From positions 62,001-126,000 of the forward strand of contig NZ_BSTJ01000020.1 of NCBI RefSeq assembly GCF_030269445.1: a stretch of 64,000 nt of DNA. Direction: 5' to 3'. The stretch's first letter is position 1; every line of letters starts with the position of its first letter. Both the position numbers and the translations under genes were made by a program. Source of the DNA: Actinoallomurus iriomotensis. Lineage in GTDB: Bacteria > Actinomycetota > Actinomycetes > Streptosporangiales > Streptosporangiaceae. Below the pieces are notes generated by a model. It saw only the letters and a program-made list of their open reading frames with translations, had not been told where the DNA came from and made no database searches. Shown piece after piece: positions 36,645 through 45,993 of this stretch.

Positions 36645-37405
36645 GAGCCGACCTCGATGTGGCGAGCCAGCTCCTGCCAGAAGGCGGCGATTCCCGCGCG
36701 ATCGTGGGAGAAGAAGAGGTGCGGACCCGGCACCGTGAACGAGTCGAACGAACCCGTGGTCCACTCCGCCCAGTCGCGTACGGTCCAGTCCGCGACCAGG
36801 CGGTCGGCCTCTCCGCGTACCGCGACGATCGGGCAGGCCAGTGGCTCCACCGGTGGCGAGTCATAGCGACGGATCATCTCCAGGTCGCGGCGCAGCCGGG
36901 CCAGGAAGGACGGGTCCGCCGCCGTACGGGACCGAACGGCCGGATCGGTGTCGCCACAACGGGCCATGAACTCCAGCAGCGACGCGTCGTCGAGAGGCTG
37001 GTTTCGCGCGAAACCGCACCATCGCGGCGCCGCGCATCCCGCCACCACCAGAGCGGTCGGCGCCACGTCGCCGGCGAGCCGCCGCGCCGTCTCCAGGGCC
37101 ACCAATGCGCCCAGACTGGCTCCTACCAGGATCGTCGGGGCCGTATCGGCGCTGGTCCGCAGCCGATCCGCCACCGCTTCCGCCACGGTCGGAACCTCGG
37201 GGACGGGCCGCCCGGCATCCTCAGCGGTGGTGTACCGCACGGTGGACGATCGCGTGACGGGACCCGCCGCGACCAGCGTACGGAAGGTCCAGTTCGAGCC
37301 GCCCGCCGGCGGGAAATAGACCACCGACGGGATGGCCGGCGTCCCCTGGCCGACCCGTCCTGTGTCGAGTACGGGCGACCGGAGACCTTGGGGCTGTGTC
37401 TTCAC
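36641..37405 (-). CDS. Type II thioesterase (alpha/beta hydrolase)
   Basis: The 254-residue protein has YFPPAGGSNWTFRTL, the nucleophile elbow VGASLGALVALE (GxSxG near residue 100) and a C-terminal GPHLFFSHD with the catalytic histidine. Such enzymes release or edit carrier-bound acyl groups. Here, with no thioesterase domain in the A-PCP, it may free the product. It is the first gene of the operon; GTG 37405 follows GAGGAAC. The promoter should lie in 37406-37756. Confidence 0.88.
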   Translation of the reverse strand: MKTQPQGLRSPVLDTGRVGQGTPAIPSVVYFPPAGGSNWTFRTLVAAGPVTRSSTVRYTTAEDAGRPVPEVPTVAEAVADRLRTSADTAPTILVGASLGALVALETARRLAGDVAPTALVVAGCAAPRWCGFARNQPLDDASLLEFMARCGDTDPAVRSRTAADPSFLARLRRDLEMIRRYDSPPVEPLACPIVAVRGEADRLVADWTVRDWAEWTTGSFDSFTVPGPHLFFSHDRAGIAAFWQELARHIEVGS

Positions 37406-37756
37406 CGTTCCTCACCTGTCTCGGCGACGCCACTTCGGGACAAGCCACAGCTCAGCCCTGCAAGGGGGGTTAGACGTGATAGACGCGAGGTCATGACGTT
37501 GGCGCGTTCCAGCCCGAGAATGCCGGGACCGAGCCGCCCGGGGTTATGGAACATATGTCGCGGCACGCAAAGATGCCGCTGAGCATTCTCCGGTCGACGA
37601 ACATCCGTCGAATCGAAGGAACTATGTGGACATAACGGCGATTCAGTATTCAGATGCCTACGTTCGGCAACGGATAGGACTGTAACGCTGAAACTCCGGT
37701 TTGTGAAGGACCCAATCCCCTCCGTACGGTGCGGCCCTGGCGTACGCCACGACTCC
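37406..37756. other. Intergenic region upstream of the halogenase operon
   Basis: No supported gene; a 125-codon minus-strand frame through it lacks coding character. The DNA is less GC-rich than its flanks. A possible minus-strand promoter is TTCACA (37707-37702) and, 17 bases on, TACAGT (37684-37679), which leaves a 270-base leader to the thioesterase. Confidence 0.4.
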
Positions 37757-39025
37757 CTAAACCCCGTGTCCAGCCGCATCCGCCTCTTCCGCGCACGTCA
37801 CGTCCTCGGCGAGGCCGATCCATGACAGCAGCGGGCCGGTCATAAGCGTGGTGATCAGCGCCATGAGGACGAGTACCGCGAAGAGCTCCCCGTTGATGAT
37901 CCCGGAGGCGAGTCCGACATTGAGCGCGACCAGTTCTGTCAGGCCCCGGGTGTTCACCAGGGCGGCGACGAGGGCCGACTGGCGCGGGTCGAGTCCGCTG
38001 ATCCGCGAGACCCCGTAGGCCGGACCGAGCTTGCCCGCCACGGCGATGACCAGAATCATCGCGAGCAGCAGGACGCCGTCGCCGTCCACCGAGCCGATGT
38101 CGAACGACAGGCCCGTTGCGACGAAGAAGAGCGGCAGGAGGAGTTCGGCGCTCTGCTCCATCGGGCGGAGCACCCTCTCATCCGGCACGCCGTTCTCACG
38201 CGGCATCGCGAGTCCGGCGAGGAAGCCGCCGAACACGGCGTGCAGGCCGAGTGAGGCGGTGACCCACGCGCTTCCGAGCGCGAGGCCCAGCGCGATCGGG
38301 ACGCGTTCGGCGAGGAGCGCGCCGGAGCGCCCGAGCCACCAGGCGAGGACCGGACGCACCACGAGGAACATGATCAGGACGAACGCCGCGACGAGAACGA
38401 GCACGACCGGCCAGTGCCGGCGTGGCGCGCTTCCGGTGCCGGTGAGTGCCGCGGCCAGCATCAGCCACGCGCCCACGTCCATCAGCCCGGCCGCGGACAT
38501 CGCCACCGTGCCGGCTCGGGTGCCCGCGATGCCGCGCTCGCGGACGATGGCCGCGAGCACCGGAAGCGCGCTGATCGAGACCGCCACGGCCATGAAGAGC
38601 GGGAACGGCCGCGCGTCGACGTGATGAGGATCGACGGCCGCGAACACACCGTGGAACATCTGCACCGCTCCGGCGCCGAGCCCCATGGGGATCAGCAGCG
38701 CGAACAGTGCGACGATTCCCGCACTGTGGCCGCCACGGCGCAGCATCCGCGAGTCGATCTCATAGCCCGCCACGAACATGAAGATCACGATGGCGACCTG
38801 CGACAGCACCGACAGGAAGGGGCGTACGTCGGCGGGGAAGAGACGGTCGGTGAGATCGCCCGGCAGCCGCCCGAGCAGGGTCGGTCCCAGCACGACGCCG
38901 GCGATGATCTGGCCGATGACGGTCGGCTGACCGCACCGGCGCGCCAGCGTGCCGAGCAGCCAGGACACGACGACGACCAAGGCGACGTCACCGATCACCG
39001 TGGCCGTGACCGATTCCGGGTTCAT
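37757..39025 (-). CDS. CPA2-type cation/proton antiporter
   Basis: The 422-residue membrane protein has about twelve helices. QPTVIGQIIAGVVLGPTLLG is the first-helix signature of the KefB/Nha-type CPA2 family, and FHGVFAAVDPHH and LGLHAVFGGFLAGLAMPRE follow later. It ends without a regulatory RCK domain. It probably exchanges K+ or Na+ for protons. ATG 39025 is preferred, GTG 39043 is possible. Homologues sometimes sit in antibiotic clusters, but the 351-bp gap to the halogenase operon leaves that open. Confidence 0.88.
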   Translation of the reverse strand: MNPESVTATVIGDVALVVVVSWLLGTLARRCGQPTVIGQIIAGVVLGPTLLGRLPGDLTDRLFPADVRPFLSVLSQVAIVIFMFVAGYEIDSRMLRRGGHSAGIVALFALLIPMGLGAGAVQMFHGVFAAVDPHHVDARPFPLFMAVAVSISALPVLAAIVRERGIAGTRAGTVAMSAAGLMDVGAWLMLAAALTGTGSAPRRHWPVVLVLVAAFVLIMFLVVRPVLAWWLGRSGALLAERVPIALGLALGSAWVTASLGLHAVFGGFLAGLAMPRENGVPDERVLRPMEQSAELLLPLFFVATGLSFDIGSVDGDGVLLLAMILVIAVAGKLGPAYGVSRISGLDPRQSALVAALVNTRGLTELVALNVGLASGIINGELFAVLVLMALITTLMTGPLLSWIGLAEDVTCAEEADAAGHGV

Positions 39026-39075
39026 CCGGGGATCATCCTGCACACAGCCGGCTGCGAGTCAACGGCTCAGGACAC

Positions 39076-40848
39076 CTAGGATTCGCCGAGGCTCCACAGG
39101 GTGATCGCGAGGTTCTCCCCGCAGGTGATGGCGATCGGGTGACCGGAGAGTTCGCCGAAGGCGACCGGCACGGTCGGTTCGACGGGGAGGGGGTCGCCGA
39201 GCTGCTCCCGGGTGGCCAGGTCCCACACGCGGACGGCGCGGTCGGCGCCGCTGGTCAGCACGGTCGGCCGTCCGCCGCGTACGCCGAACGCCACGGACAT
39301 GACCGCGCAGGTGTGCACCAGCGGCTCGCCCGTCTCGTGCCGGGTGGCCAGGTCCCACACGCGTACGGTCTGGTCGTACCCGCCCGTGATCGCGATCGGC
39401 CGGTCGGCCAGCCGTCCGCACGTCACCGACATGACGGAGTTCGTGTGCCCGGTCAGCGGCAGTCCGGTCGCACGCCGGTCGCCGAGGTCGAGGACGCGCA
39501 CCGACTGGTCCCACGCGCCGCCGACGACCGCGACGGCACGCCCGTCGACCTCGCCGCACGCCACCGACATGACGCTGTTGTTGCGGACCAGCGGAGGACC
39601 GGCCTCGCGGTGCGAGGTGAGGTCCCACAGGCGTACCGAACGGTCGTCGCTCACGCTCACCGCCACCGGCCGGCCGTCGAGCACACCGAGCGCGATCGAG
39701 ACGACCGCGCCGGTGTGGCCGCGCAGCGGCTCGCCGGCCGGCTCGCCGGACTCCAGGTCCCACAGGTACAGCGCGTGGTCCTGGCAGCCGGCGACCGCGA
39801 TCGAGCGGTCGCCCAGCCGCCCGCAGGCCACCGCGAGGACGGCGGTGTCGTGCCGCAGCGGCGGCCCGTACTGCTGGTGCGCGGTCAGGTCCCACACCCG
39901 CGCGGTGCGGTCGTGGCCTCCGGTCACCGCGATCGGGCGATCGCCGAGCCGCCCGTACGTCACGCAGGCGATGGTGCGGGTGTGCCCGGTCAGCGGATCG
40001 CCGATCGGCGTGCCGGCCGGCAGCGAACCGGAGGTGGTCCGGTTGTTCAGCATGGACACGACGTCGGTGGCGCTGGGCCGCTTGGCCGGGTTCTTCAGCA
40101 GGCAGACCGAGACGACGTCGCGCAGCGGCTCGGGCACCCCGCCGACCTCGGGTTCGTCGTGCGTGATGCGGTACATCACGCCGTGGCCGTAGTCGTCGTC
40201 GCTGAACCCGAACGGCGGCTTGCCCGTCGCGGCGAAGACCATCGTCGACGCCCACGCGAACACGTCGGTGTGCGGCCCCAGCGGCCCTCCGGTGACCTGC
40301 TCCGGCGCCATGTACGGGGGCGTACCCCGCCGGTCGCGGTCCGGCTGGGCGATCGTGGCCAGCGCGCGGGCGATCCCGAAGTCGACGACGCGCGCGCCGT
40401 CGGGGCCGGTCAGGATGTTGGCCGGCTTGAAGTCGCAGTGCACGAGACCCGCCGCGTGGATGGCGGCGAGCGCGGAGGCGGTGCCGGCGGCGAGCGTCAG
40501 CAGCCCGGCCGAGTCGTACGGCCCGTCCCGGTGCACCCGTTCCAGCACCGACTCCCCGGCGATGTACTCGCTGACGATGTACGGCCGGCCCAGGAGCTCG
40601 CCGGAGTCGAGGACGCGCGCGGCGTAGTTCTTCACCCGGCCGGCCGCCTCGATCTCCCGGGCGAACAGCCGCCGGCCGCGTACGGTGCCGCTGAACGACG
40701 GATGCAGGAGTTTGATCGCGACCTTGCGGCCGTCGGAGGTGGTCGCCAGGTAGACGACGCCCTGGCCGCCCTCACCCAGCCGGGCGATCACCTGGTGGTC
40801 CCCGATCCGGTCCGGGTCGCCGGGTCGCCGGGGATAGGGGCCCGGCAC
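39076..40848 (-). CDS. Serine/threonine protein kinase with WD40 repeats
   Basis: The 590-residue soluble protein has a Hanks-type kinase (residues 15-270): LGEGGQGVVYLA, VAIKLL, HCDFKPANIL, VVDFGIARAL and MAPEQ. The C-terminus is a beta-propeller of about six to seven WD repeats (GHTRTIACVTYG, ending VWDL). The catalytic HRD motif reads HCD, so the arginine that senses activation-loop phosphate is missing. No membrane helix is present. GTG 40848 lies one base after the stop of the cyclase-like gene, so they form an operon. Confidence 0.9.
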   Translation of the reverse strand: MPGPYPRRPGDPDRIGDHQVIARLGEGGQGVVYLATTSDGRKVAIKLLHPSFSGTVRGRRLFAREIEAAGRVKNYAARVLDSGELLGRPYIVSEYIAGESVLERVHRDGPYDSAGLLTLAAGTASALAAIHAAGLVHCDFKPANILTGPDGARVVDFGIARALATIAQPDRDRRGTPPYMAPEQVTGGPLGPHTDVFAWASTMVFAATGKPPFGFSDDDYGHGVMYRITHDEPEVGGVPEPLRDVVSVCLLKNPAKRPSATDVVSMLNNRTTSGSLPAGTPIGDPLTGHTRTIACVTYGRLGDRPIAVTGGHDRTARVWDLTAHQQYGPPLRHDTAVLAVACGRLGDRSIAVAGCQDHALYLWDLESGEPAGEPLRGHTGAVVSIALGVLDGRPVAVSVSDDRSVRLWDLTSHREAGPPLVRNNSVMSVACGEVDGRAVAVVGGAWDQSVRVLDLGDRRATGLPLTGHTNSVMSVTCGRLADRPIAITGGYDQTVRVWDLATRHETGEPLVHTCAVMSVAFGVRGGRPTVLTSGADRAVRVWDLATREQLGDPLPVEPTVPVAFGELSGHPIAITCGENLAITLWSLGES

Positions 40849-40849
40849 G

Positions 40850-41863
40850 CTACGTTCGTCCCAGTTCGGCGATCGACTTCCTGAGGTCGTCCACCTGGAT
40901 CGAGTCGCCTGCGAACTGCCGCACCACGCGGAGCAGGTCGGTCAGCCCGTTCGGATGCTCCTCGCAGGTGCGCAGGATCGCGGTCATGTCGGTGCGGTCG
41001 TCGTCGGACCGGCGCGGTGTGATCACCCTCGCCAGGGCCAGCGGGAGTTCGGCGACGATCTGGTCCCGCAGGTGCCGGCTGCGCAGCTGGCGGACGCTCA
41101 GCGCGCGGTCGACGACGTCGTCGAGGGCGGGCGACCGCTCGGCGATGGTGACCGCCGCCGGGGGCGGCGGCAACTGCGGCGGGTCCGGCGCCGTGGGCAC
41201 GGCGGACACGATGACGCCCGCGTCGGTGATCGTGGGCGGCGCCGCCGGCACCGGGCGGACGGGTGCCGCCAGCCCCGGCACCGTGATCCACGCGGTGGTG
41301 ACGGTCTCCTTCACCCGCAGCTCGATCCGGTGGTACTCGGCCGGGTTCACCAGCCCCAGGCCGTGCCGGATGACGTCGGTGTGGACGCGTTCGGAGGCGA
41401 TCAGCGCGAGCTCGGCGCCGGTCATCCGCAGGATCTCCTTGAGGTGGGGCGCCTCCAGGATCCGGAACGCGTGGTTGACGTCGGTGCCCACCAGGCCTTC
41501 GGCGTCCGACCGTGCGACGCCGATGTGCACGGCCAGCCGGAGCCGCATCCGCGCGGGTTCGACGGAGACGTCGTTGTGCTGGCGCACCTCGGCCCGCAGC
41601 CGCCCGGTCACCGAGGTCAGCAGCAGGGCCGTGTCGACGGACGGCGGGACCACGACCATCGCGCCGTCGCCGCGGTCCTCCCGGTAACACCCGTCGTACG
41701 GGACGCCGGTGTCGTCGAAGCTCGCGCGCAGGCCCTCGTAGAGCGCCGTACGGATCTTGCGGCGGTCGAGGTCGGTGCGCGAACGGTGTCCGAAGGAGGC
41801 GATGTCGCACACGAACAGCGAGCACAGGCCGTTGGGTGTCCACTCGCCGTAACGTCTGGGCAT
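40850..41863 (-). CDS. Nucleotide-cyclase-like protein with EAD-type tail
   Basis: The 337-residue protein has an N-terminal class III cyclase-like fold (FVCDIASFGHRSRTDLDRRK, YREDRGDGAMVVVPP, LAVHIGVARSD). The first metal aspartate is present (VCDIASF); whether it is active is unclear. A Pro-rich linker (residues 200-245) leads to a helical 90-residue tail (LRDQIVAELPLALARVI, then EEHPNGLTDLLRVVRQFAGDS). This resembles the effector-associated domains described in NTP-dependent conflict systems. It is co-transcribed with the kinase. Confidence 0.7.
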   Translation of the reverse strand: MPRRYGEWTPNGLCSLFVCDIASFGHRSRTDLDRRKIRTALYEGLRASFDDTGVPYDGCYREDRGDGAMVVVPPSVDTALLLTSVTGRLRAEVRQHNDVSVEPARMRLRLAVHIGVARSDAEGLVGTDVNHAFRILEAPHLKEILRMTGAELALIASERVHTDVIRHGLGLVNPAEYHRIELRVKETVTTAWITVPGLAAPVRPVPAAPPTITDAGVIVSAVPTAPDPPQLPPPPAAVTIAERSPALDDVVDRALSVRQLRSRHLRDQIVAELPLALARVITPRRSDDDRTDMTAILRTCEEHPNGLTDLLRVVRQFAGDSIQVDDLRKSIAELGRT

Positions 41864-41957
41864 GCGCCGTCGCCTCGGTCCCCTGTCCGCTCACGATCCC
41901 CCGAGACCATGTAGCACGAACCGCCGCGAGCCCGTCAAGGTCAGATGACGCAGAACG

Positions 41958-43223
41958 TCACGGAACCGCGACCGGCTCCCGGATCTCCTCCGGGGCGAGG
42001 CGCTTCTTGATCCGCGCCACCGTACGGGCGGGCAGCCACCGTCCCGGCCGGATCAGCAACGGCACCGCGAACGCCGTCAGCACGATCGCGCCGAAGACGA
42101 ACCACGCGGCCGCCCGTGGCTGCAGCTCGGCCACGATGTAGCCGGCGCTGAGCGCGCCCAGGGGCACCGCGCCGCTGGTGAGGAACCGGTTGATGCCGAT
42201 CACCCGGCCGAGCAGGTGCTCGGGGACCTGTTTCGTCTGGTGGTTGACGATGGCGACGTTGAGGAAGCCGCCGGTGACGCTCAGGCCGCCCCAGGCGCCC
42301 AGCCCGACGACCGGCTGGGCGGACACGGCGACGATGAAGGTCAGCGCGGCCCACGCGACGACGCAGACCTTGATGATGTTCCGCTCGTCGCGCACGTGCT
42401 TGCCGACGCTGGGCGCGGCGACCGATCCGATCAGCCCGCCGACGCCGGAAGTGGCGAGCAGCACGCCGATCCGCGCGCTCGACAGGTGCTGCTGTTCGGC
42501 CAGCACGACGAGGAGCAGCAGGACGGTCTGGAAAAGGAAGTTGCCCACCGAACAGACGACGACGACCGTGCGCAGAAACGAGTTGAGGATCACCATTTTC
42601 AGGCCGTCGAACAGCGAGATCCGGGGACGGGTGTTCGCCGGCTGATCGGCCCCCTGCGGCTGGTAGTTCGTCTTGTCCATCATGAGCAGGGCGACGAGTG
42701 ACCACAGGGAGGCCAGCAGGTTCACGTAATAGGGATAGGACTCCCGCTGGCCGAAGAGGAAACCGCCCAGGGGCTTGCCCGCCATGAACGCCAGGTGGCC
42801 GCGCGCCTCGTTCATCGCGAGGGCCGACGGCAGCTCGGCGGGGTTCACGACGCGCTGTACGGCGGTGATCTCGGCGGCGCTGTAGAGCACGAGGAAGGAG
42901 CCCTCGCAGAGTGAGGCCACGATGAGCACCGGCTTGGGATGGCTGCCGAACCCGAGCGCGTAGACGACCAGGGCGCAGGCCGCGAGCCGCCCGAGCTGGC
43001 CGACGAACATCAGCAGCCGCCGGTTGAAACGGTCGACGAACCAGCCCGCGGGCAGGTACATCAGCAGGGCGGGGATGGTGCTCGCCGCGCCCACGTAACC
43101 GGCGAAGACCGGCGAGTGGGTCAGGACGAGCGCCAGCAGGGGGTTGGCGGTCGCGGCGCACATCCCCCCGAACTGCGAGGCGGCTGATGCGCTCCACAGC
43201 AGTGTGAAGTCACGCCATCTCAT
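41958..43223 (-). CDS. MFS transporter
   Basis: The 421-residue protein has about twelve membrane helices with MFS motif A-like PAGWFVDRFNRRLLMF after the second helix and GGFLNVAIVNHQ in the second half. It resembles the enterobactin-exporter/macrolide-efflux branch. ATG 43223 gives the usual MRWRDFTLLWSAS start. Substrate unknown. It lies between the kinase operon and the nSTAND gene but is not obviously coupled to either. Confidence 0.85.
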   Translation of the reverse strand: MRWRDFTLLWSASAASQFGGMCAATANPLLALVLTHSPVFAGYVGAASTIPALLMYLPAGWFVDRFNRRLLMFVGQLGRLAACALVVYALGFGSHPKPVLIVASLCEGSFLVLYSAAEITAVQRVVNPAELPSALAMNEARGHLAFMAGKPLGGFLFGQRESYPYYVNLLASLWSLVALLMMDKTNYQPQGADQPANTRPRISLFDGLKMVILNSFLRTVVVVCSVGNFLFQTVLLLLVVLAEQQHLSSARIGVLLATSGVGGLIGSVAAPSVGKHVRDERNIIKVCVVAWAALTFIVAVSAQPVVGLGAWGGLSVTGGFLNVAIVNHQTKQVPEHLLGRVIGINRFLTSGAVPLGALSAGYIVAELQPRAAAWFVFGAIVLTAFAVPLLIRPGRWLPARTVARIKKRLAPEEIREPVAVP

Positions 43224-43549
43224 CGGCGCTGGGTTCCTCCGGAGCGACCGCTCTCACCGGCCGTTCGTCCGGCGATGAGAGCACCGTCGAATGACGGCAA
43301 CCGCTTATTCCGGCGCGTTGCCGGACAAAACGGGCATCTGCTGTATATCCACATTTTTTATGGACGCAAGGAATGGCGCTCCAGGGTACGGCGCCACGCT
43401 CGTCACCTAGATACCCGGCTACGCACCGTACCAGTGCCTGAAGCGCTTCACCTGATGACCAACCGAATTCATCCAAAGACAAATGGAACGTCTGGCACGT
43501 GATTCCTGAGCGCCGTCCACGCGGTCGGAAGGCGCTCGGAGAAATTGTT
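43224..43549. other. Intergenic region upstream of the MFS gene
   Basis: No gene is visible. It contains an AT-rich patch (43340-43370, CCACATTTTTTATGG) suited to a promoter and a perfect 12-bp palindrome TGAAGCGCTTCA at 43439-43450 that could be an operator. Confidence 0.4.
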
Positions 43550-45460
43550 TCAACGCGCCATGAGACGTTCCGCCTCCTTGCGAAGGTGCTCGGGGAGCGG
43601 AGGCCGCCGGGCCTTGACCGCGCGCTCGGCCAGCCCCGCCGCGGTGTCGGCGTCACCCTCCAGCCGGAGGACCCGGGCGACGCGGAGCAGCACCGGGCCG
43701 CTGTCATCGGCGTCGTCGACGAGTTCACGCTCTTCCGCGCCGGATACCCCGGTGTCCTCACAGGTCCGCTTGGCCAGGAACCAGGCGGCCCGGCTGGAGG
43801 GCCGGTCGCCGTAGTTGACCCGGTCGAGGTCGCGCAGCGCGGGCTCGGCGCGGTTGAGGTCGGCCAGCATCTCGCCCCGGAGCCGGATCGCCTCCGGGGT
43901 CGCGCCGTTCTGGCTGAGCGCGTCGTCGAGGATCGCGATCGCGGCCTGGGCGCGGCCGGCGTGCCAGAGCGCGTGGGCCAGTGCGGTCTTGACGAACGTG
44001 TCACCGGGCAGCTGGGTGAGGGCGGCCCGCAGCCGGCTCACGGCCTCGGTCGTCTCACTGCCGATCTTCAACCGGCCCACCGCGGCCAGGAGCATGCCGA
44101 CGTGCGCGGTGTCGCCGAGCGCGCCGAACACGCCGATCGCGGCCTCATAGTGCGCGGCGGCCCGTTCCATCCGTCCCTGGCCGTACGCGATGGTGCCCAG
44201 CAGACACTCGGCCGCCCCGCGCACCGGCCGGTCGGCGCCGGCCTCGCGCGCCACCGCCGAGGCGAGACGCCGGGCCAGATCGAGATCGCCGGCCGTGAAG
44301 GCCGTCTCCGCCGCGTCGAGCCGCGGCCGCTCGTGCCGTGCCGACACCGCCGCCTCCGCGTCGAGACGCCGGACGACCGGGCGCAGCCGCGCCTGCGGCA
44401 GGCGGTAGCGGCGCCGGCCCGCGTGCCGGTCGGCCACGAGCAGGCGCACGTCCTCCAGCGCCCGTACGACGGCGTTGGGCAGGTCGCGGGTGAGGCGCCG
44501 CCCCTCGGTGACCCCGTCGGCGTCCGGCTTGCGGCCGAAGACGTGGCGGTACCACGTGGTGAGCGCGCTCGGCCATTCGCCGTACGCCGTCGCGACGGTC
44601 GCCAGCGACCGCAGGCAGTGGTCCCCGAGGATGCGGTCGACCGCCTTCGGCAGGCGTTCGTCGTCGCCGTCCGGCGGGAGCTCGTCCCACAGGCGGCTGC
44701 ACACGATCTGCAGCAAGGCCGGATCGATGGACGTCTCCCCGGCGCCGAGCTCCTCGACGAGCCGCCCGGCACTGGCCGCGAGCGGGTGGCCGGTGTCGCC
44801 CAGCGGCCCGCTGACCACCTGACGGGCGGCGGACGGGCTGAGGGCGGTCAGCGGGAACCGGGTGACCTGCCGGACCGGCAGGCCCGAGCGCACGAGGAGC
44901 GCCTGGAGCTCGTCGAGGTTCTCGGTGCGGACCGTGATGAGCAGATGGAGCTCGTGCCGGGCCGCCGTGGCCTCGACGAGCTCGTCGGCGAACCGCCGGC
45001 GATGGCCGTCTCTCTCGCGGGTGCCGAAGAAGAGCAGGTCGGTCTGGTCGATCGCGGCGAACACGGGGATCGCGTCGCCGTGCCGGTCGACGCCGGCGTT
45101 CTTGCGGACGAGACCGCGGATCGAGGAACCCGCGATGCGCGTGGGCGGGTCCTCCGGATACCAGGACGCCAGCAGCGCGAACGTGAAGGGGTTGATGTCG
45201 GGCAGCGCGGCGAGCGGGAAGTCGGCCAGGAACGCCAGCCGTCCGATGGGCAGCACGCGTGAGCCCGCGCCCAGTGCGGGCAGCACGCCGGCGCGCAGCA
45301 ATGAGGTCTTCCCCACCCCCGCGGGGCCGTGGAGGATCGTCACCCGGTGATCGCGCCAGAGTTTCGCCAGGGCCGCCGCCTCGCGGGCCCTGCCGTGGAA
45401 GATCGCCTCATCCGCCGTGTCGAACGGACGTGAGCCGACGAAAGGGGAACGCGTGCTCAT
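43550..45460 (-). CDS. nSTAND1-type NTPase with TPR repeats
   Basis: The 636-residue protein opens with FVGSRPFDTADEAIFHGRARE and Walker A LHGPAGVGKTSLL (residues 42-54). FAAIDQTDLLF is the Walker B, then a helical and winged-helix-like part. From about residue 400 to the end come degenerate TPR-like helices (LARRLASAVAREAGADRPVRG, AAHYEAAIGVFGALGD). STAND NTPases act as sensors that oligomerise on a trigger. No effector domain is fused, so it must act through partners. ATG 45460 is clear. The FxSxx-like gene lies upstream on the same strand. Confidence 0.85.
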   Translation of the reverse strand: MSTRSPFVGSRPFDTADEAIFHGRAREAAALAKLWRDHRVTILHGPAGVGKTSLLRAGVLPALGAGSRVLPIGRLAFLADFPLAALPDINPFTFALLASWYPEDPPTRIAGSSIRGLVRKNAGVDRHGDAIPVFAAIDQTDLLFFGTRERDGHRRRFADELVEATAARHELHLLITVRTENLDELQALLVRSGLPVRQVTRFPLTALSPSAARQVVSGPLGDTGHPLAASAGRLVEELGAGETSIDPALLQIVCSRLWDELPPDGDDERLPKAVDRILGDHCLRSLATVATAYGEWPSALTTWYRHVFGRKPDADGVTEGRRLTRDLPNAVVRALEDVRLLVADRHAGRRRYRLPQARLRPVVRRLDAEAAVSARHERPRLDAAETAFTAGDLDLARRLASAVAREAGADRPVRGAAECLLGTIAYGQGRMERAAAHYEAAIGVFGALGDTAHVGMLLAAVGRLKIGSETTEAVSRLRAALTQLPGDTFVKTALAHALWHAGRAQAAIAILDDALSQNGATPEAIRLRGEMLADLNRAEPALRDLDRVNYGDRPSSRAAWFLAKRTCEDTGVSGAEERELVDDADDSGPVLLRVARVLRLEGDADTAAGLAERAVKARRPPLPEHLRKEAERLMAR

Positions 45461-45616
45461 AGCATGATCACGTCATTACCGGGATGACCAACGGGTCGAG
45501 CTTCGGCGGGGTGATTGACGACTACACCTACACCCGCCCCTGCCGCCGAGCCAACGAAGTCAAGGCGGAAATCTGGCCGAATGTGGAAGTCGCCGGGCCC
45601 GCTGGAACCCCGGACG

Positions 45617-45763
45617 TCAGAGCTTGTTGTCGAATCCCGCTCCGTCGGCCATCTCTCGGGCCGGCTGGATCGCCTCCAGGACAGCACTCTTGAGCACGGG
45701 GTTGTCGGCGGATCGCAGGAGGTCGGAGGTGACTCCCCGCAGGTCGATGGTGAGCGGTGGCAT
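45617..45763 (-). CDS. fxsA: FxSxx-COOH-type precursor peptide ending FDNKL
   Basis: The 48-residue peptide begins MPPLTIDLRGVTSDLL, has a helical middle with NPVLKSAVLEAIQ, and ends AGFDNKL. FxSxx-COOH precursors have the same length, leader style and a Phe five residues from the C-terminus; here the usual serine is asparagine (FxNxx). The maturase FxsB would link the Phe ring to the third residue as a cyclophane. ATG 45763 follows GGGGAGG; a longer frame to 45808 lacks a site. fxsB lies 2.8 kb away across the TPR gene. Confidence 0.75.
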   Translation of the reverse strand: MPPLTIDLRGVTSDLLRSADNPVLKSAVLEAIQPAREMADGAGFDNKL

Positions 45764-45819
45764 GATGCCTCCCCGGTGAGTCCGCTGCCCGGTCCGGATT
45801 GTCACCACAATATAACTCG

Positions 45820-45839
45820 TTTTCCTGCATTTTCCTGCA
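45820..45839. repeat. 10-bp tandem repeat upstream of the precursor gene
   Basis: TTTTCCTGCA occurs twice in direct succession in an AT-rich spacer between the divergent precursor and TPR genes. A TATATT-like -10 for the precursor lies beside it (near 45811). It may be a regulator-binding site. Confidence 0.5.
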
Positions 45840-45993
45840 TGTGGCGTTAACCAAGTTTTGGCGCACCCGTGGTCCGTCTATGTCATTTGACACACACGCG
45901 CGCGAAGATTTTCCGGCCGCGTAGAGGAATGCGCCGTTTCGGACATAGTCTTGCTAATCATCGGTTGGACCGGGTGATGCGGAGGCGAACCGA

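Noticed and set aside
37402-37779. A 125-codon minus-strand frame upstream of the thioesterase
   Set aside because: No domain or coding character; it is the upstream extension region of the operon and overlaps the antiporter end.
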